Positions 8,686 to 17,555 of a stretch of DNA of 64,000 nucleotides are shown here, in pieces. Position 1 is the stretch's first letter. Every line of letters starts with the position of its first letter. The notes under the pieces are model-generated. The model was not told where the DNA came from and did not search any database. It was given only the letters and a program-made list of their open reading frames with translations. Source of the DNA: Pseudomonas alliivorans. GTDB taxonomy: Bacteria; Pseudomonadota; Gammaproteobacteria; Pseudomonadales; Pseudomonadaceae. The stretch spans positions 806,001 to 870,000 of the forward strand of contig NZ_JAFFZW010000001.1 of assembly GCF_017826695.1 (NCBI RefSeq), given 5' to 3'. The position numbers and the translations under genes are program-made.

Positions 8686-10152
8686 TTAGTCCGCCCCGAA
8701 CCCGACAATCGCCTTGGTCTCCAGATACTCTTCAAACCCCTGCACCCCATACTCGCGCCCGTTGCCGGAGCGCTTGTAGCCGCCGAACGGCGCCATCGGG
8801 TTCCAGGCCGGGTAGTTGAGGAGCACCTGACCGGCGCGAATTCGCGAAGCGACGGCACGAGCCTGCTGCAGGTCCTGGCTTTGCACGTGGGCCCCCAGAC
8901 CATAGACCGTATCGTTGGCGATGGTCACGGCTTCATCCACGGTCTCGTAGGCGATCAGGCACAGCACCGGGCCGAAGATTTCTTCCTGAGCGATGCGCAT
9001 TGACGTATTCACTTCGGAAAACACGGTGGGGCGCGCATAGAAGCCTTTCTCGAAGCCCTCGACACGACCCGGCCCGCCACAGATCAGCGTTGCGCCTTCG
9101 CCAAGTCCCGCCTCGATCATCGCCTGCACGCGATGAAACTGCGCTTCGTTGGCAATCGGGCCCAGCACTGTGCTTTCCGACTGCGGGTCACCGACAATGA
9201 TCGCGTTGGCGGTTTCGATAGCCAGCGCTTCGACTTCCGCCAGACGATTCTTCGGCACGATCATGCGCGTTGGCGCACTGCACGACTGGCCCACGTTGCG
9301 GAACGCCGCCATGACGCCCAGCGGCACGGCTTTGGCGAAATCGGCGTCGGGTAATAACACGTTGGGGGACTTGCCCCCCAGTTCCTGCGTCACACGTTTC
9401 ACGGTCGGCGCGGCGGCCTGGGCGACAAGGGCGCCTGCGCGATTGGAGCCGGTGATGGAAATCATGTCGATGTCAGCGTGCGCGGCCATCGCGCCGCCGA
9501 CTTCCGGGCCGCTGCCATTCACCAGGTTGAAGACCCCGGCAGGCAGGCCTGCGTCGTGTACCAGTTGTGCGAACAGCAACGCGCTCAAGGGCGACAGTTC
9601 GCTGGGCTTGAGCACCACGGTACAACCTGCGGCGATGGCCGGAGCAACCTTGGCGGTGATCTGATACAGCGGCCAGTTCCACGGCGTGATAAGACCGCAG
9701 ACCCCGATGGGTTCGCGCTGGATCGCAGTGCTGCCTTCAACGCTCTGAAACGCATAAGTGCCCAACAGATCCCGCGCAACCCGAACGTGCTCGGCCGCCA
9801 GCGGCACCTGCATCGCCCGCGCCGAGCTGATGGAGGCACCCATTTCCAGCGACAGCGCCTGCGCCAGGTCTTCCTTGCGCTCGATGATCAGCTCATGAAT
9901 GCGGCCAATCACCTGAGCCCGCACTGCTGCCGGAGTGCCGGACCAGCCGGCAAAGGCCGCTCGTGCCGCTGCAACGGCGCGATCCACGTCTGCCGCTGTG
10001 CCACTGGCGACGTGCGCGACCACCTCTTCGGTGGCCGGATTGATCACCGGCAGCGTCGCCGCAACGGCGGGAGAGCACCAGCGACCATCAATGTAAAACT
10101 GCTGCGCTGTATGCGGATCGACGCGATGGCTGTTCGGGGAATGTGTGGTCAT
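8686..10152 (-). CDS. NAD(P)-dependent aldehyde dehydrogenase
   Basis: A 488-aa ALDH-superfamily enzyme oxidising an aldehyde to an acid with NAD(P). Key residues are visible: Asn159 in TPWNWP, general-base Glu257 in TQELGGKSP and nucleophile Cys291 in GQSCSAPTR. Length is normal for the family. I start at the ATG at 10152, which has GGGAG 9 nt upstream, rather than the TTG seven codons earlier. It is in the same direction as the RidA and DSD1-family genes upstream, about 260 nt away. If that enzyme is a D-threonine aldolase, this one could oxidise the acetaldehyde released; this is inference from proximity. Confidence 0.9.
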   Translation of the reverse strand: MTTHSPNSHRVDPHTAQQFYIDGRWCSPAVAATLPVINPATEEVVAHVASGTAADVDRAVAAARAAFAGWSGTPAAVRAQVIGRIHELIIERKEDLAQALSLEMGASISSARAMQVPLAAEHVRVARDLLGTYAFQSVEGSTAIQREPIGVCGLITPWNWPLYQITAKVAPAIAAGCTVVLKPSELSPLSALLFAQLVHDAGLPAGVFNLVNGSGPEVGGAMAAHADIDMISITGSNRAGALVAQAAAPTVKRVTQELGGKSPNVLLPDADFAKAVPLGVMAAFRNVGQSCSAPTRMIVPKNRLAEVEALAIETANAIIVGDPQSESTVLGPIANEAQFHRVQAMIEAGLGEGATLICGGPGRVEGFEKGFYARPTVFSEVNTSMRIAQEEIFGPVLCLIAYETVDEAVTIANDTVYGLGAHVQSQDLQQARAVASRIRAGQVLLNYPAWNPMAPFGGYKRSGNGREYGVQGFEEYLETKAIVGFGAD

Positions 10153-10413
10153 CCAGCGGGCTCCCTGGAGCAATAGAGGATCGGCTGCGGCGGATGGCTG
10201 CGAAGGCCAATCCGTTTCATATCAATAAGCTAACAAAGCGATCTGGATAAAAAGCGCCGATCTTCAAGGCTGCGAAGAATAATCTGCTGTATGCGGGCCG
10301 CTAAGCGCACGGAGCTGTTTCAGCAGTGCAAGGCCCGCTGTCAGCCGATCGCCTGGGTGACCGGCTTGAGCTGCCTGGGACGTGGCGTTTACCTGATCGT
10401 GGTGGGTGAATCG

Positions 10414-10806
10414 TCACGACGCGCTGCGTGCCAGCGCTTCGATCTCGATCAGGTAACCATGGTGCAACTCCGGGACGGGAACCACGGCGCGGGCCGGGCG
10501 ATGCTCGCCCAGATACCGGGCGTAGATTTGGTCGAAAGCGGGCCAGTGTTTGACGCCTGCGACGTAGACCGTGACCTTGATCAGGTCGTCGGTGCAGCAC
10601 CCGCCTGCGGCGAGAATCGCCAGCAGGTTATCCAGCGCGATGGCCGCCTGGATCTCGAACGGCTCGTCAAGGCTATGGCTGCCATCAGCACGCACGGGCA
10701 ACTGTCCTGAAACATGCAGCAAACCCTGATGCCGCACGGCCTGGGAATAATGCCCGCCCGGCGTTGCGGCATCAGGCGTGTGGATCAGCTCGAGATCACC
10801 AGCCAT
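10414..10806 (-). CDS. RidA/YjgF/YER057c family protein
   Basis: A 130-aa Rid-family protein. It shows the typical YSQAVRHQGLLHVSGQLPV N-terminus, the DNLLAILAAGG segment, and a C-terminal RPARAVVPVPELHHGYLIEIEA that contains the Arg (RPAR) and Glu expected for a 2-aminoacrylate/imine deaminase. RidA proteins hydrolyse reactive enamines made by PLP dehydratases. Its ATG overlaps the end of the upstream PLP-enzyme gene by 11 nt, so the two are probably translated together. That fits removal of an enamine produced by its partner. The start is the only one consistent with the family N-terminus. Confidence 0.88.
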   Translation of the reverse strand: MAGDLELIHTPDAATPGGHYSQAVRHQGLLHVSGQLPVRADGSHSLDEPFEIQAAIALDNLLAILAAGGCCTDDLIKVTVYVAGVKHWPAFDQIYARYLGEHRPARAVVPVPELHHGYLIEIEALARSAS

Positions 10807-11947
10807 GCAAGCGACTCCAGGTGTGCACGCTGCCTTCGGCATCCAGCGCGTGATAATCAGGAAATTGCGCGCCCGTGGCGCATGCGTGGTTGGGCAGGAC
10901 GCGCAGACGGCTGCCAATCGGGAAACGCTTGGTGATGCCGCCACTGTCCTCGGCCGCCAGGGTAATAATGCCGTGCTCCTGATTGGCGCCAGTGACGCGC
11001 GCACCTTCGATCCAGTCACCGCGTTCAGTGCAGACCTGACCGTAGCCGAAATCCTTGCGCTGACGCTGTGTGCCGCGATCACGGCTCATGGCCATCCAGC
11101 CTGCATCGACGATGATCCAGCCCTTGTCCTGTTGGTGACCGATAACCGTGGTCAGCACACTCAGCGCAAGCTCATCGGCCGCGCAGACACCGATGTTGTG
11201 CATCACCAGATCGAAGAACACGTAAACGCCGGCCCTGACCTCGGTCACGCCTTCCAGGCTTTGCGCCGACAGGGCCGTGGGCGTCGAGCCGATGCTGACG
11301 TCGGGGCAGGGCAGTCCGGCATCACGAATTCGCCGGGCAGCACTGACGCACAGAGCGCGTTCCTGTTCGGCCATCGCCTGCAGTGCTTCGGGCGTATCCA
11401 GATCGTAGCTGGACCCGGCGTGGGTCATCACGCCACGCAATTGCATACCACCCTTGATCAGCAATTGCGCCACGGTCACCAATGTTTCGTCATCAGCCGC
11501 CAGACCGGAGCGATGGCCGTCGCAGTCAATCTCGATCCACACCTCGAAACGCTCGTCATGCTCCTGGCCGAACGCAACGATGCTGTGCGCGGCAACGATG
11601 CTGTCAGTCAGGATGCTCAGGCGGCAACCCTTGCGGCGCAGGGCCAGCGCCTGATGCAGTTTGCCGGGAGCCATCGCCACGGCGTAAAACACGTCGTCGA
11701 TGCCGTTGGCAAAACAGTGTTCGGCCTCCTTGAGTGTCGAGACCGTCACGCCGCAGGCGCCGGCAGCGAGTTGCGCCTCAATGACGGGCAGCGATTTGCT
11801 GGTCTTGACGTGCGGACGCAGGCGCACGCCAAGGTGATTCATGCGTTGCTGCATGCGCTGGATATTGTGCTGCATGCGCGACACGTCGATCAGTGCGACA
11901 GGCGTGTCGAGGAATGGCGGTACGTTAGGCATCAATTCGGCTGACAT
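10796..11947 (-). CDS. DSD1-family PLP enzyme (D-threonine aldolase / D-serine dehydratase-like)
   Basis: A 383-aa enzyme with the alanine-racemase-type TIM barrel. The Schiff-base lysine is Lys48 in RLRPHVKTSKS, and the C-terminal metal site is seen in LPNHACAT (His and Cys ligands of the DSD1/D-threonine aldolase group). Family members cleave D-threonine or D-3-hydroxyaspartate, or dehydrate D-serine; sequence alone does not decide. Neighbours point both ways: RidA (overlapping) suits a dehydratase, the aldehyde dehydrogenase suits an aldolase. The ATG at 11947 matches family N-termini; a GTG 33 nt upstream is possible. A LysR gene diverges 95 nt away and probably controls the operon. Confidence 0.85.
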   Translation of the reverse strand: MSAELMPNVPPFLDTPVALIDVSRMQHNIQRMQQRMNHLGVRLRPHVKTSKSLPVIEAQLAAGACGVTVSTLKEAEHCFANGIDDVFYAVAMAPGKLHQALALRRKGCRLSILTDSIVAAHSIVAFGQEHDERFEVWIEIDCDGHRSGLAADDETLVTVAQLLIKGGMQLRGVMTHAGSSYDLDTPEALQAMAEQERALCVSAARRIRDAGLPCPDVSIGSTPTALSAQSLEGVTEVRAGVYVFFDLVMHNIGVCAADELALSVLTTVIGHQQDKGWIIVDAGWMAMSRDRGTQRQRKDFGYGQVCTERGDWIEGARVTGANQEHGIITLAAEDSGGITKRFPIGSRLRVLPNHACATGAQFPDYHALDAEGSVHTWSRLHGW

Positions 11948-12042
11948 GCGTTTCGCTCGCGTGGCGGGGGACGCAGTCACTCTACTGTTCGAGGATGAAG
12001 CTGTGGTTCAATCAGGCTTCATCAATCCTTAAGCTGAAGTGA

Positions 12043-12927
12043 ATGATCGCCATCGAAGATTTGCGTCTGGCCGTGACCCTGTCGCGCTGCGAGTCACTCA
12101 GCGCGGCGGCCAGGGTGCTGAATGTCTCTCCACCTGCATTGTCGATGCGGCTACGCAGGCTGGAGGCGCAACTGGGTATTACGCTGGCCAACCGTGATGC
12201 CCGGCGCTTGAGCCTGACTGCCGATGGCGAGCGCTTTGCCCGGGAAAGCGCGCATTTGCTGGAACAACTGGAAGCACTTCCTGAGTCCTTCAAACAGCGC
12301 GACGAACGTCTGGTCGGCACGCTCAGGCTGGCCGCGCCCTTCGGCTATGGTCGCCAGCGCATCGCGCCGCTGCTGGCGCGCTTTGCCAGACTGCATCCAC
12401 AACTGCGCCTGCACCTCGATCTGCGTGAAACACCCTGGCCGGACCGGCATGACAGCGATGCTGTGATTCATATCGGCAGCCTCAACGACAGCCTCTGGAT
12501 CGCCCGCACGCTGGCCCACAACAACCGCTGGCTGTGCGCCAGCCCTGCTTATCTGGAGCAGCACGGTATTCCCGCCTCGCCTGATGAACTGGCAGGTCAT
12601 CGCTGCATCTGTATCCGGGAAAACGATGAAGACGTGACCCTCTGGCACATGAGCAAAGGCGCCGCGAAGAAGACGTTGCGTATCGAGCCGGCGCTGTTGA
12701 CCAACGACGGCTCTGTCGCCCGCCGCTGGGCCGAGCAGGGTCTGGGCATCGTGCTGCGCTCTCAGTGGGATGTCAGCGACGCCATCGCCAGCGGCGCACT
12801 GGTGCGCGTGCTCGCCGACTGGCAACTGACCCGCGCACCCATCAATTTACTGGTACCGGTCCGTAAACAACGCAGTGCGCGGGTGCAGGCGCTGATGGAG
12901 TTTCTGGAGATGGCGTTGAAGGAGTGA
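12043..12927 (+). CDS. LysR-type transcriptional regulator
   Basis: A 294-aa LTTR. The winged helix-turn-helix is at residues 1-60 (DLRLAVTLSRCESLSAAARVLN, then SPPALSMRLRRLEAQLG), followed by a linker helix and a periplasmic-binding-type effector domain (GTLRLAAPFGYGRQRIAPLL). It is transcribed away from the DSD1-family/RidA genes, the usual arrangement for an LTTR acting on the divergent operon. The effector is unknown; a D-amino acid is the simplest guess. A REP-like element lies just downstream. Confidence 0.9.
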   Translation: MIAIEDLRLAVTLSRCESLSAAARVLNVSPPALSMRLRRLEAQLGITLANRDARRLSLTADGERFARESAHLLEQLEALPESFKQRDERLVGTLRLAAPFGYGRQRIAPLLARFARLHPQLRLHLDLRETPWPDRHDSDAVIHIGSLNDSLWIARTLAHNNRWLCASPAYLEQHGIPASPDELAGHRCICIRENDEDVTLWHMSKGAAKKTLRIEPALLTNDGSVARRWAEQGLGIVLRSQWDVSDAIASGALVRVLADWQLTRAPINLLVPVRKQRSARVQALMEFLEMALKE

Positions 12928-12990
12928 GGGCGGTCCCCGTTTACACGTGATGCACCGTACAGGCAGATTTGGCTGCCGGTTCCCGGCAGA

Positions 12991-13016
12991 TCGCCGGCAA
13001 GCCGCCTCCCACAGTC
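12991..13016. repeat. REP-like element (single)
   Basis: CGCCGGCAAGCCGCCTCCCACAG matches the Pseudomonas REP type (imperfect palindrome GCCGGCAAGCCG...). The same sequence occurs twice, in inverted orientation, at 37154-37237 in this window, so the repeat is directly supported. Confidence 0.75.
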
Positions 13017-13124
13017 AGGCACCGTGAACACCTGCTATTGGTCGCACCCCTTCAACCCCGAATTGACGCTGGCGGCAACGCGCGGGTATAAACCGCGTCT
13101 TGTGTTTTTGTCGGACTTTTCTTC

Positions 13125-13727
13125 ATGAGCTTCAGCCCCCTGATTCGCCAGTTGATCGATGCCTTCCGTGTACTGCCGGGCGTCGGTCAGAAAACCGCGC
13201 AGCGTATGGCGTTGCAGTTGCTGGAGCGTGATCGCAGCGGCGGTTCGCGGCTGGCGCTGGCCTTGAGTCAGGCGATGGAAGGTGTCGGCCACTGCCGTCT
13301 GTGCCGCACGCTGACCGAAGAAGAACTCTGCCCGCAATGCGCCGATGTGCGCCGCGACGACACGTTGCTGTGCGTGGTCGAAGGACCGACGGATGTCTAC
13401 GCCGTGGAGCAGACTGGTTTTCGCGGCCGCTATTTCGTGCTCAAGGGCCACCTGTCGCCACTCGATGGTCTTGGCCCTGAGGCCATCGGCATTCCACAAC
13501 TGATGGAGCGCATCGCCGGGCAGGGCACGTTCACCGAAGTCATTCTGGCCACCAACCCCACTGTGGAAGGCGAGGCCACCGCCCATTACATCGCCCAACT
13601 GCTCAACCAGAAAGGTCTGATCGCCTCGCGCATTGCCCACGGCGTGCCGCTGGGGGGCGAGCTGGATCTGGTCGATGGCGGCACGCTGGCGCACTCGTTT
13701 GCGGGGCGCAAGCCGATTTCGATGTAA
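13125..13727 (+). CDS. recR: Recombination mediator RecR
   Basis: A 200-aa protein of normal RecR length. It has an N-terminal helix-hairpin-helix (LPGVGQKTA, residues 17-25), a zinc finger with cysteines at 57, 60, 69 and 72, and a Toprim domain starting at EGPTD (86-90) with [12 protein letters not shown] at the end. With RecO and RecF it loads RecA on gapped DNA. In most gammaproteobacteria it follows ybaB directly; here four unrelated genes lie between, so it needs its own promoter somewhere in the 200 nt upstream. A short GNRA-type terminator follows the stop codon. Confidence 0.97.
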   Translation: MSFSPLIRQLIDAFRVLPGVGQKTAQRMALQLLERDRSGGSRLALALSQAMEGVGHCRLCRTLTEEELCPQCADVRRDDTLLCVVEGPTDVYAVEQTGFRGRYFVLKGHLSPLDGLGPEAIGIPQLMERIAGQGTFTEVILATNPTVEGEATAHYIAQLLNQKGLIASRIAHGVPLGGELDLVDGGTLAHSFAGRKPISM

Positions 13728-13746
13728 GCGCCGAAAGGCGTCTTTT
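13728..13746 (+). terminator. Short Rho-independent terminator after recR
   Basis: CGCC-GAAA-GGCG with a GNRA tetraloop, followed by TCTTTT directly after the stop codon. The stem is short, so strength is uncertain. Confidence 0.6.
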
Positions 13747-13748
13747 CA

Positions 13749-14663
13749 TCAACGTGCTGTGCGGCGTTTTATCAACGCCTTCATAGCACATGCCAGTGCT
13801 TCGCTGTTGTCTTCCTTCCATGGGTGATAACCGGGAAGGAAATACCGGATCCATACCCATGCGTTGGAAGTGATCAGCCCCCTCGGGCCGAACATCAGCA
13901 TGAACAGATGCCAGTAACCCATGAGCGGTTTGGCAGACCGCTTGTCCATCTGCAGCACTCGAAACAACGAGGCGTAAAACGCTATCCAGAACGGCGGGCT
14001 TATGACCAGAGTTGTGAAGGTGCGGTAGACGTAATGTCGCCACCCCGGTTTCACCACCTGCTCCCACGCTTCGAATGAGACCGACTTGTGCTCGATTTCT
14101 TCCAGAGAATGCCAGGTCAACAGCTCCCGATAACCTTCCACGCTGTCTTCCAGAAACCAGGGCATTTTCAGTAGCCTTGAGGAGGCAGCGGCGGTGTGAT
14201 GTTCAAGCATCATGATTGCAGCCAGTCTGAACCATGGGGCCACCCATGTTCTGCGAGTCACGTCGAATAACGTTTGCCACCACCGCATGACTTCCTCTAC
14301 GGGCAGCCCGGCCTGATCAAGCAGTGCGTTATAGCGCCGATGTTCGCGGGTATGAATGGCTTCTTGAGCCACGAGTCCGTCGATTTTTTCGATCAGATCA
14401 GCGTCGTCAATGCTGTTTCGGAACTGATGCAGCCCCTCAATCACATATCGCTCAGCCAGCGGTGTGATGATGGAAATGGTGTTGAACAGATGGGTGGTCT
14501 GAACGCAGCCGCCGTGCCAGTTCGTGACGCGATCAGGGGGCAAATCGAATTTCAAATCCCTGCGTACCGGGATCAATGAAATCAGCCCGGTATCTGAGCG
14601 CTTACATCGCAGTTCTGCTGAAATCGGGTTGGCATGAGTGTTCTTGCGTGCAGTGTGATCCAT
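13749..14663 (-). CDS. Predicted metal-dependent hydrolase (Metal_hydrol, PF10118-type)
   Basis: A 304-aa protein. An alpha-helical core carries spaced Glu/His residues that look like a di-metal site: VAQEAIHTREHRRYN, MMLEHHTAA and SLEEIEHKSVSFEAW. A hydrophobic C-terminal segment (ISPPFWIAFYASLF) may associate with the membrane. This pattern fits the predicted metal-dependent hydrolase family, which has no firmly established reaction. The chosen ATG at 14663 has GGAGAG 7 nt upstream; a start 15 codons earlier is less supported. It converges on recR with 21 nt between stop codons. I am sure of the family type, not of a substrate. Confidence 0.75.
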   Translation of the reverse strand: MDHTARKNTHANPISAELRCKRSDTGLISLIPVRRDLKFDLPPDRVTNWHGGCVQTTHLFNTISIITPLAERYVIEGLHQFRNSIDDADLIEKIDGLVAQEAIHTREHRRYNALLDQAGLPVEEVMRWWQTLFDVTRRTWVAPWFRLAAIMMLEHHTAAASSRLLKMPWFLEDSVEGYRELLTWHSLEEIEHKSVSFEAWEQVVKPGWRHYVYRTFTTLVISPPFWIAFYASLFRVLQMDKRSAKPLMGYWHLFMLMFGPRGLITSNAWVWIRYFLPGYHPWKEDNSEALACAMKALIKRRTAR

Positions 14664-14781
14664 CACGAAGCTCTCCAAAAAATACTCGTGACTTAAGTAA
14701 ACACCCATTTGAGATCCATGCCCGACCTTCCTTCACTCAAGAGACGAGCCGCAAGACTATTTCGCGATGACCTGACCTGCC

Positions 14782-15105
14782 TCACCGACGCGGCGTAATA
14801 TCCCGCTCCACCGGCGGTGCATCCGGGTCCTGACCTTTGGGAAACTTGCCCCGCAAATGCCAGGCAAACGCGATGATTTCAGCGATGGTGCGGTACAGCG
14901 GCTCGGGGATGCTGTCGCCCAGTTCCAGGCGGGCGAGCAGTTTGACCAGTTCAGCGTTTTCGTAGATGGGGACTTCGTATTCGCGGGCGATGTCCAGAAT
15001 GGCTTCGGCCAGTTGGTCGTCGCCCTTGGCGCTCAGGGTCGGAGCGCTTTGCCCGTCGTAGCTGAGTGCGATCGCCTGGCGCGGTGTGTCGTCGGTTCGG
15101 GTCAT
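14782..15105 (-). CDS. FlhB C-terminal-domain-like protein (FlhX-type)
   Basis: A 107-aa soluble protein that matches only the cytoplasmic tail of the flagellar export switch FlhB downstream of its autocleavage site: AIALSYDG...AP.LSAKGDDQLAEAILDIAREYEVPIYENAELVKLL...IPEPLYRTIAEIIAFAW. The membrane domain and the NPTH cleavage motif are absent. Such stand-alone tails can partly replace the FlhB tail in some bacteria. Its ATG overlaps the stop of the FliK-like gene upstream (TGATG), so the two are translationally coupled. This pairing of an export-switch tail with a hook-length-control protein is meaningful because FliK and FlhB interact. Confidence 0.85.
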   Translation of the reverse strand: MTRTDDTPRQAIALSYDGQSAPTLSAKGDDQLAEAILDIAREYEVPIYENAELVKLLARLELGDSIPEPLYRTIAEIIAFAWHLRGKFPKGQDPDAPPVERDITPRR

Positions 15106-16724
15106 CAGGCGTTCTCGTCAATCCAGCGTTGTTCCAGAGCCGTTCGCGGACCCTGGGGTGGCGTCCCGTGGTTGCAGGCCAGTTCGCCGACGGCCAGGCC
15201 GCAGGCGATCAGCCGCTCGCGCAGATGGCCCAGTTCCTGGCCGATCAACGCTGCGCTGTCGGGCCGCTCCGCCCATAGCTGGCTTGATAACGTGCCGCGC
15301 AACAGCTGGGCGTGTACCTGCATCGGCCCCAGCGGTTCGAGATCGAACGCCAGATCGACCTTCCAGAGCTTTTCCCGTGTTTCCTGAACGTCACCATCAG
15401 CCTTTTCATGCGTGGCTTCTTCGTCCGGCGTGTCCTCGCGCTGCACTTTGACCTGCAACGGCACGATGTCGTGGGCGTTGCGCATCGGTACTTCCATTTG
15501 CCAGGTGGTGACCTGCGTGCCGTCTGCGTTGGTGCGGGTCTGGTCCAGCCCGCCAAGTTGATGGCTTTGCACGCGTGAAACGGCGGCTGCGGCGAGCTTG
15601 AGAAGGATTTCCAGGTCCTCTTCCTTTTCGCCACCGCTGACCGAGCGTGATGGCAGCGGAAAGACGCTTGGCTGGGTACGCGCTGCCACCAGCCCTAGAG
15701 TGCCCAGTGCGTTGCGAATGGCGTTGGGCATGACCCGCGCCAGGGTATTGGACGCCGCGGCTGCGTTATAGGTGGTGTTGTCCGGCAGACCCGGCAGGAT
15801 CTGCGCGATCAGGCGGGTCAGGCTGGCCTTCAGGTCCGGCACCTGCATAGGGTTCATGCCCGCCTGCAGTTTCGCTTCCAGAAACAGGCCGCTGGCGTTG
15901 AGGGCCTGGGCGACGGTTCTGGGCGAGGTCATCTGTTCGATATCCGGGATGTCGTCCAGCAACTGGTTGATGCTGGCCTGCAACGGCGCGCTGATCGCCG
16001 GACTGTTGCGCGGCAGGTTTTGCAGCGCATTGAACAGGTTTTCCAGTGAGCCCTGACGGCTCTGCTGGGTGGCCAGTTGCTGTGCCACGGCCAGTTGATC
16101 GAAACGGCCGGGCAGGGCGACAAAGTTCAAGGCCTGATTGCCCTGCACCTGAGCGCTGAGCAGACTGCCGACCTTCAAGGGCTGCGGGCTGTCGATGGTC
16201 AGGCTGGAGCCGGCCAGTGCAGTGTTCAGCAGCATCACGATAGAGCGATAGGTGGCTGGCGCAGCGGTTGCGGGGGGCGCAGGCAGGTTGGCCAACTGGC
16301 TGACCGCTTGAGCGATCACTTGAGTCGTCAACACCTTGCCCTGCAAAAGCGTGCCTATAGGCATTTGCCGTGTATCGATGCTGGTCAGCGAATTTTTCAG
16401 CGCGCTGTTGAGTTGCTGCAAGGTCAGCGTCAACTCGTTGGGCGAGGCCTGCGTCAGTTGTAACAGGCTGCCGGGCGTGAAAGGCACGGCGCTGCTGACG
16501 GGCAGGTTGGTCTGGGTGCCGTTGGCGAGTATCAGTTTGAGCAGTAACTGGAAGTTCTGGTCGACCTGCTTGAGGGTCAGCACTTCGGCTTCGGCGGTCT
16601 GGCCTTCCGGTATCAACTGGGCCGACGCCTGCAGCAACGTCAGGACCTGCGCCTGGGTGATGCTGGCGCGTAGCTGTGCAGTCGTCGGGACCGCTGCGGG
16701 AACGCTGGTGATATCGCCTGTCAT
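15105..16724 (-). CDS. FliK-like flagellar hook-length control protein
   Basis: A 539-aa protein with a Gln/Leu/Ala-rich N-terminal region of low complexity and a C-terminal FliK-type domain (about residues 400-515: EVPMRNAHDIVPLQVKVQ, WKVDLAFDLEPLGPMQVHAQL, LGHLRERLIACGL). An acidic insert of about 30 residues (EDTPDEEATHEKADGD) interrupts the domain. The FliK C-domain contacts FlhB to switch export specificity. This copy is not within a flagellar operon; it sits divergent from ccmA and is coupled to the FlhB-tail gene. The ATG at 16724 follows AGGTCGGA; a longer frame starts 36 codons upstream but would overlap the ccmA promoter region. Confidence 0.8.
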   Translation of the reverse strand: MTGDITSVPAAVPTTAQLRASITQAQVLTLLQASAQLIPEGQTAEAEVLTLKQVDQNFQLLLKLILANGTQTNLPVSSAVPFTPGSLLQLTQASPNELTLTLQQLNSALKNSLTSIDTRQMPIGTLLQGKVLTTQVIAQAVSQLANLPAPPATAAPATYRSIVMLLNTALAGSSLTIDSPQPLKVGSLLSAQVQGNQALNFVALPGRFDQLAVAQQLATQQSRQGSLENLFNALQNLPRNSPAISAPLQASINQLLDDIPDIEQMTSPRTVAQALNASGLFLEAKLQAGMNPMQVPDLKASLTRLIAQILPGLPDNTTYNAAAASNTLARVMPNAIRNALGTLGLVAARTQPSVFPLPSRSVSGGEKEEDLEILLKLAAAAVSRVQSHQLGGLDQTRTNADGTQVTTWQMEVPMRNAHDIVPLQVKVQREDTPDEEATHEKADGDVQETREKLWKVDLAFDLEPLGPMQVHAQLLRGTLSSQLWAERPDSAALIGQELGHLRERLIACGLAVGELACNHGTPPQGPRTALEQRWIDENA

Positions 16725-16913
16725 TGAATATCCGACCTGAGAAATTGCCCCTTGGGTGTCAGGACTCGTATGTATACTACCGACCCAAAGCGTTCTGGCC
16801 GTCATTAAGTTCCCTTCATGTAACGGCCGCATGATGCTCTACTTGAACTGTCACTTCCTCCGTTTGTGCTGTTTTCGGCGCATTTCGAGACAACGCGATA
16901 CTGGAAGCGCTCG

Positions 16914-17555
16914 ATGACTGCTGCGACGCCTCTTCTGCATGCCACTGCGCTGACCTGTGAGCGCGACGGACGGCTGTTGTTCGAGAACCTTGATCTGACG
17001 CTGCAGGCTGGCGACATGCTGCAGGTCTGCGGCCCCAATGGCAGCGGCAAGACCAGCCTGTTACGGTTGCTGTGCGGGCTGATGCAGCCGACAGAAGGGC
17101 AGGTCATGCTCAACGGCGTTGCGCTTGATCGTCAGCGCCCGGAGCTGGCCGGTCTCCTGTTGTGGATCGGCCATGCGCCGGGGCTCAAGGAGTTGTTGAC
17201 GCCACTGGAAAATCTGTCCTGGCTGTATGCGCTGCAGGGGGGCGGCGAGCCTGCCGATTTCGATCAGGCGTTGAAAACCGTCGGGTTGAGCGGTTTCGAA
17301 GACGTGCCTTGCCATACCTTGTCGGCCGGACAGCAACGTCGTGTTGCGCTGGCTCGCCTTTACCTGCCGGGTCCGCCGATCTGGATACTCGACGAACCGT
17401 TCACTGCGCTGGACCAGCAGGGCATCAACCAGTTGGAAGCCTGTCTGGCTGAACACTGCGAGCGGGGTGGCGCGGTGGTGCTGACCACTCATCATGTCCT
17501 GGACCTCAAGCCTGCCGGTTATCGACAACTGAATCCGGGAAGCGGGCCGGTATGA
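16914..17555 (+). CDS. ccmA: Cytochrome c biogenesis ABC transporter ATP-binding protein CcmA
   Basis: A 213-aa ABC ATPase of the CcmABCD complex that releases holo-CcmE for haem delivery to apocytochromes c. It has Walker A GPNGSGKT (40-47), signature [14 protein letters not shown] and Walker B WILDEP. The ATG at 16914 has GGAAG 8 nt upstream; a start 16 codons earlier lacks support. It is the first gene of a contiguous ccmABCDEFGHI operon, and its stop overlaps ccmB (ATGA). Confidence 0.95.
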   Translation: MTAATPLLHATALTCERDGRLLFENLDLTLQAGDMLQVCGPNGSGKTSLLRLLCGLMQPTEGQVMLNGVALDRQRPELAGLLLWIGHAPGLKELLTPLENLSWLYALQGGGEPADFDQALKTVGLSGFEDVPCHTLSAGQQRRVALARLYLPGPPIWILDEPFTALDQQGINQLEACLAEHCERGGAVVLTTHHVLDLKPAGYRQLNPGSGPV

